A stretch of 64,000 nucleotides of DNA from an uncultured Microbacterium sp. Lineage in GTDB: Bacteria; Actinomycetota; Actinomycetes; Actinomycetales; Microbacteriaceae. Under the pieces are notes generated by a model, which did not search any database, was not told the origin of the DNA, and was given only the letters and a program-made list of their open reading frames with translations. Of this stretch, positions 60,260 through 64,000 are shown in pieces; the stretch's first letter is position 1, and each line of letters opens with the position of its first letter. The stretch is taken from NCBI RefSeq assembly GCF_947489255.1, contig NZ_CANLCY010000001.1, positions 124,001-188,000 on the forward strand. Direction: 5' to 3'. The position numbers and the translations under genes are program-made.

Positions 60260-61477
60260 TCAGCTCGTGATGTACCCGTTCGGGTTCAGCACGTACTTGC
60301 GCGGGGCGCCCTTGTCGAAGTCGGCGTAGCCCTGGGGGGCTTCGTCGAGTCCGATCGGGGTGGCGTTGACGGCCTTCGCGATCTGCACCTTGTCGTGCAG
60401 GATCGCCATCATCAGCTGCCGGTTGTACTTCATCACGGGGCACTGACCGGTCGTGAACGACAGCGACTTCGCCCAGCCGAGCCCGAGTCGCAGCGACAGC
60501 GACCCGACCTTCGCGGCCTCGTCGACCCCACCGGGGTCGCCCGTGACGTACAGACCCGGGATGCCGACCCCGCCGCCCGCCGCGGTCACCGTGAACAGCG
60601 AGTTGAGCACCGTCGCCGGGGCTTCATGACCCGCATCGGCCCCGTGGCCGCGTGCCTCGAACCCGACCGCGTCGACCGCGGCATCCACTTCGGGGACGCC
60701 GAGGATCTGCTCGATCTGCTCTCCCGGGTCGCCCTTCGACACGTCGACGCTCTCGAAGCCGAGTGAGCGCACCTGCGCGAGGCGCTCCGGGTTGAGGTCG
60801 CCGACGAGCACCGCGGCCGCACCCAGCAGCTGGGCGCCGACGGCCGCGGCGATGCCCACGGGCCCCGCGCCGGCGATGTACACCGTCGATCCGGGCCGGA
60901 CGCCCGCGGTGTACGCGCCGTGGAAGCCCGTGGGGAAGATGTCGGACAGCATCGTCAGGTCGAGGATCTTCTCGAGCGCCTGCTCGCGGTCGGGGAAGAC
61001 CAGCAGGTTCCAGTCGGCGTAGGGCACGAGCACGTACTCGGCCTGGCCGCCGACCCACCCGCCCATGTCGACGTATCCGTAGGCGCTGCCGGGGCGGTCG
61101 GGGTTCACGTTCAGGCAGATGCCGGTCTTGCCTTCCTTGCAGTTGCGGCAGCGGCCGCACGCGATATTGAACGGGACCGAGACGATGTCGCCGACCTTGA
61201 CGAACTCGACGTCGGGTCCGACCTCGATCACCTCGCCGGTGATCTCGTGACCGAGCACGAGCCCGGCCGGAGCCGTGGTGCGCCCGCGCACCATGTGCTG
61301 GTCGGAGCCGCAGATGTTGGTGGAGACGGTGCGCAGGATCGCACCGTGGGGGACCTTGCGGCCCACGTTCGCCGGGTTGACGCCCGGCCCGTCCTTCAGC
61401 TCGAACTCGGGGTAGTCGGTGTCGATGACCTCGACGACTCCGGGCTCCTTGTACGCGACTGCTCTGTTCCCTGACAT
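60260..61477 (-). CDS. fdhA: Glutathione-independent formaldehyde dehydrogenase
   Basis: A 405-residue zinc-dependent medium-chain dehydrogenase of the Pseudomonas putida FdhA type, which oxidises formaldehyde to formate with tightly held NAD. Catalytic zinc ligands are in NICGSDQHM and GHEITGE; the structural zinc site is CGRCRNCKEGKTGIC; the NAD loop is VYIAGAGPVGIAAA. The C-terminal half includes VDAVGFEARGHGADAGHEAP, specific to this group. Formate made here could feed the FdhF-like enzyme at 27959. ATG at 61477. Confidence 0.9.
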   Translation of the reverse strand: MSGNRAVAYKEPGVVEVIDTDYPEFELKDGPGVNPANVGRKVPHGAILRTVSTNICGSDQHMVRGRTTAPAGLVLGHEITGEVIEVGPDVEFVKVGDIVSVPFNIACGRCRNCKEGKTGICLNVNPDRPGSAYGYVDMGGWVGGQAEYVLVPYADWNLLVFPDREQALEKILDLTMLSDIFPTGFHGAYTAGVRPGSTVYIAGAGPVGIAAAVGAQLLGAAAVLVGDLNPERLAQVRSLGFESVDVSKGDPGEQIEQILGVPEVDAAVDAVGFEARGHGADAGHEAPATVLNSLFTVTAAGGGVGIPGLYVTGDPGGVDEAAKVGSLSLRLGLGWAKSLSFTTGQCPVMKYNRQLMMAILHDKVQIAKAVNATPIGLDEAPQGYADFDKGAPRKYVLNPNGYITS

Positions 61478-61664
61478 CTTCGTCCTCTCCGGCCGGTCGC
61501 CCGACCGATCGTGTCGTGCAGGCGGGATCCGGGGATCCCCGCCGCGCGGCATCCGGTGGGGATGCATCGACGCGGCGTCTGCCTTCAGACAACGCCGAGG
61601 TCGAGCGTCGGACAAGACGGGTGCGGCTTCGCGCCGCGAGGCGTAAGGTGCAGGGCTTCGAGTG

Positions 61665-62108
61665 TCAGGCCGCCGGAGCCGCCCTGCGCACGAGAGCGCG
61701 GATCGTCTCCTCGACCTCGGGCGTGACCTCGACCACCGCGTATGACACCGGCCACATCGGGCCGTCGTCGAGCTGGGCCGAGTCGTCGAAGCTCACCGTG
61801 CCGTAGCGGGTCTTGAACTTGGATGCCGGCTGGTAGAACACCACGACCTTGCCGTCCTTGGCGTAGGCGGGGAAGCCGTAGTACGTCTTGGGCGTCAGGT
61901 GCGGCGCTTCGGCGAGCACGATGACGTGCAGCCGTTCGGCGACCGCACGGTCGACGCCGTCGAGCTTGTCGATGGCCTCGATGCAGGCCTCGTTCTCCTT
62001 CTCGAGCTTCGCTGCGCCCTTGAGACCCTTCATCGCCTTGAGTTCCTCGGCGCGCTGTTTCATCGCCGCGCGTTCCTCGTCGCTGAATCCCGCTCCACCC
62101 GTGGCCAT
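61665..62108 (-). CDS. DUF1801-family protein
   Basis: A 147-residue protein. An N-terminal charged helix (ERAAMKQRAEELKAMKGLKG) precedes a DUF1801 domain with AERLHVIVLAEAPHLTPKTY, YGFPAYAKDGKVVVFYQPAS and KFKTRYGTVSFDD. Relatives include YdhG/YjhG-type proteins; one Bacillus member has been called an iron chaperone. ATG at 62108 lies where conservation begins. Confidence 0.75.
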   Translation of the reverse strand: MATGGAGFSDEERAAMKQRAEELKAMKGLKGAAKLEKENEACIEAIDKLDGVDRAVAERLHVIVLAEAPHLTPKTYYGFPAYAKDGKVVVFYQPASKFKTRYGTVSFDDSAQLDDGPMWPVSYAVVEVTPEVEETIRALVRRAAPAA

Positions 62109-62205
62109 GGCATCCGCCCTCTCGTCGGTCTGGGGGCAGAATAGCGCCGAGGCCGGCGCGAACACAGGGCCGTGCCGCGCACACTGTGCGCGGACGCTCC
62201 GTGGG

Positions 62206-62661
62206 TCAGGCCTGCCGCAGGCCCTCTTCCAGCGCGACCCACGCGAGCATCGCGCACTTCACGCGGGCGGTGTACTTCGACACCCCCGACAGGGCGGCGG
62301 CATCCGCGAAGGTCTCCTCGTCGAGGGGGATCTTGCCGCGCGAGCGCAGCGACTCGCGGAACCGCTCGATCAGGACCTGGACGTCGGCGGTCGGCATCCC
62401 CTCGTCTCCGCCGTCTTCCTGCAGCAGGGCGACGAGCATGGATGCCGACGACTGCGAGATCGAGCAGCCCGCGCCCTCCCAGGTGACGGATGCCACGCGG
62501 TCGCCCTCGACGTCGACGCGGAGCGTGATCTCGTCGCCGCAGATCGGGTTGCGCTGGTGCACGGTGGCGCTGTGCGCTCCGGGCTCGGCGAGACCGAAGC
62601 CGCGGCGGTTCTTCGCGTGGTCGAGGATGAGCTCCTGGTACAGCGACTCGAGCCCGCTCAT
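62206..62661 (-). CDS. sufU: SufU-type Fe-S assembly protein
   Basis: A 151-residue SufU, the zinc-bound partner that takes sulfur from SufS. It starts with LYQELILDHAKNRRGFGL, then NPICGDEITLRV (Cys41), GAGCSISQSSASML (Cys66), and VKCAMLAW (Cys136), the three conserved cysteines, with an intervening insertion typical of SufU versus IscU. The start codon overlaps the sufS stop by four bases, so it is coupled with sufS. Confidence 0.92.
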   Translation of the reverse strand: MSGLESLYQELILDHAKNRRGFGLAEPGAHSATVHQRNPICGDEITLRVDVEGDRVASVTWEGAGCSISQSSASMLVALLQEDGGDEGMPTADVQVLIERFRESLRSRGKIPLDEETFADAAALSGVSKYTARVKCAMLAWVALEEGLRQA

Positions 62662-63914
62662 GCGCGTGCTCCCGCCGCGCCGACGCCGAAGAACCCGCGA
62701 ACGCCCGAGACGGCGTCGAGGAACGTGTCGATCTCGGCCTCGGTCGTATGGATCGCGGCGCTCGCGCGCACCGACGCCGTCACACCGAAGCGGCGGTGCA
62801 GGGGCTGCGCGCAGTGGTGTCCCACGCGGACGGCGACCCCGCGGGAGTCGAGGAACTGCCCCACGTCGTGCGCGTGGACCCCCTCGACGACGAAGGCCTG
62901 CAGGGCGACGCGCTCCGCGGCATCCGTGTCTCCGAGCAGGCGGATGCCGTCGATCGAGCGGAGCCCCTCGCGCATGCGCTTCTCGAGCGCGGCCTCGTGC
63001 GCGTGCGCGGCGGCGAGGTCGTGCTCGCCGAGCCAGCGCACCGCGGCGGCCAGGGCCACGGCCTGCGACACCGGCTGCGTCCCGGCCTCGAAACGCTGCG
63101 GCGGCGGGAGGTACTCGGCCTCGTCGAGGGTGACGGTGGTGATCATCGACCCGCCCGTGGTGAACGGCGGCAGGGACTCGAGCACCTCGTCGCGACCCCA
63201 GAGCGCGCCGATGCCATAGGGGCCGTAGACCTTGTGTCCCGAGAACACGGCGAGGTCGACCCCGGATGCCGGCAGGTCGAGCGCGAGGTGCGGAGCCGAC
63301 TGGCACGCGTCGAGCACGGTCAGAGCGCCGACGGCGCGGGCGAGGGTGACGAGCTTGGCGACCGGGTTCACGATGCCGAGGACGTTGGAGACGTGCGGGA
63401 AGGCGACGACCTTCGTGCGCTCGCCGATGAGGTCGGCCGCGGCGTGCATGTCGAGCATGCCGTCGTCGAGCACGGGGATGTGACGCAGGCGCGCGCCGGT
63501 GCGCCGGGCGAGCTCCTGCCACGGGATCAAGTTGGCGTGGTGCTCGGCCTCGGTGACGACGATCTCGTCGCCCTCGCGCAGGCGCCCCGCGTATCCGAGC
63601 GAACCCGCGACGAGGTTGAGGCCGCCGGTGGCGCCGCTCGTCCAGACGAGCTGCTCCGGCTCGGCGCCCACGAAGTCGGCGACCGTGATGCGGGCGTCTT
63701 CGAACAGCTCGGTCGCCTCGGCGGCGAGCGTGTGGGCGCCGCGGTGCACGGCCGAGTTCGCCCGTTCGAGGAAGTCGCGCTCGGCGTCGAGCACGGCGCG
63801 CGGCTTCTGGCTCGTCGCGCCGGAGTCGAGATAGACGAGCGGGTGGCCGTCGACCTCGGTCTCGAGGATCGGGAAGTCGGCGCGCACGGCGTCGACGTCG
63901 AAGGCAGGGGTCAC
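62658..63914 (-). CDS. sufS: Cysteine desulfurase SufS
   Basis: A 418-residue PLP-dependent enzyme that removes sulfur from cysteine for Fe-S cluster assembly. It begins with VYLDSGATSQKPRAVLDAER, then VTEAEHHANLIPWQELARRT, with PLP lysine in VFSGHKVYGPYGIGALWG. The active-site Cys should be in the VRVGHHCAQPLHRRFG segment near the C-terminus, as in class II desulfurases. The rest of the suf operon presumably lies beyond the window edge. Confidence 0.93.
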   Translation of the reverse strand: MTPAFDVDAVRADFPILETEVDGHPLVYLDSGATSQKPRAVLDAERDFLERANSAVHRGAHTLAAEATELFEDARITVADFVGAEPEQLVWTSGATGGLNLVAGSLGYAGRLREGDEIVVTEAEHHANLIPWQELARRTGARLRHIPVLDDGMLDMHAAADLIGERTKVVAFPHVSNVLGIVNPVAKLVTLARAVGALTVLDACQSAPHLALDLPASGVDLAVFSGHKVYGPYGIGALWGRDEVLESLPPFTTGGSMITTVTLDEAEYLPPPQRFEAGTQPVSQAVALAAAVRWLGEHDLAAAHAHEAALEKRMREGLRSIDGIRLLGDTDAAERVALQAFVVEGVHAHDVGQFLDSRGVAVRVGHHCAQPLHRRFGVTASVRASAAIHTTEAEIDTFLDAVSGVRGFFGVGAAGARA

Positions 63915-64000
63915 TCTTCTAGGCTACGCGGCGGCGGATGGCCGGGCGCGTTCCGTCAGGGTCGTCGGGCTCCCCGCATGGAAAGCGTCAGGGCCCCGCA

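Overview
The window reads as chromosome of a very GC-rich actinobacterium, most likely a Microbacterium or close Microbacteriaceae relative. The reasons are strong GC bias at third codon positions, many GTG starts, dense operons with ATGA/GTGA start-stop overlaps, the heptamer GGATGCC/GGCATCC recurring throughout, and actinobacterial families such as a PurL of about 780 residues, TrkH/TrkA, CitA-like citrate synthases and arsenate reductases of a type linked to mycothiol. No rRNA, tRNA, CRISPR array, insertion sequence, prophage or origin was seen.

Layout. 1-8.5 kb: end of a lactonase-like gene, an AI-2E-family transporter, chorismate mutase, a glycine-betaine type ABC importer (proV, proW, proX), a secreted protein with a membrane partner, and two DUF genes. 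8.6-13.2 kb: two coiled-coil membrane-anchored paralogues, the potassium system TrkH/TrkA, and a 44-residue membrane protein. 13.2-18.6 kb: purL, glycerate kinase, and a ROK regulator. 18.6-27.6 kb: a sugar operon with a binding protein, two permeases and GH42, GH31 and GH1 enzymes. The set fits intracellular breakdown of galacto-xylo-gluco-oligosaccharides such as those from xyloglucan. 27.9-31.2 kb: an FdhF/YdeP-like molybdoenzyme and FdhD, linked in function to moeA and mobA at 36.6-38.7 kb and to a formaldehyde dehydrogenase at 60.3 kb. 31.3-35.6 kb: an aquaporin divergent from a six-gene Asp23/Gls24 envelope-stress operon. 39-42 kb: a PIN/Phd toxin-antitoxin pair and two divergent CitA-like citrate synthases, one with an N-terminal HTH. 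42-47 kb: MFS transporter, AraC regulator and small proteins.

47-53.4 kb is an arsenic island made of back-to-back operons. It holds a Trx-type ArsC, an ArsR-ArsC fusion, an aquaglyceroporin, a CoA-disulfide-reductase-like flavoprotein, a one-cysteine ArsC, a GNAT protein, an ArsO-like flavoprotein and a second ArsR. No ArsB or Acr3 pump is present, so the aquaporin may be the arsenite exit. 53.4-58.6 kb is a sulfur/copper region. A TATACCCC-type palindrome precedes a CoA-disulfide reductase-rhodanese plus CstR-like operon, and a near-identical one precedes a CopB-like ATPase plus DUF305 operon. A 59-residue Cys-rich protein shares the first operator. 58.6-64 kb: ArsR/SRPBCC pair, FdhA-type formaldehyde dehydrogenase, DUF1801, SufU and SufS.

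The most unusual non-coding signal is a set of long gaps (27.6-27.96, 35.6-36.0, 42.07-42.57 and 43.78-44.19 kb) filled with local duplications and palindromes of perfect or near-perfect arms. Three of the four lie between convergent genes. All coordinates and motifs were read by eye from the sequence. Family assignments rest on recognition, not on a database search.
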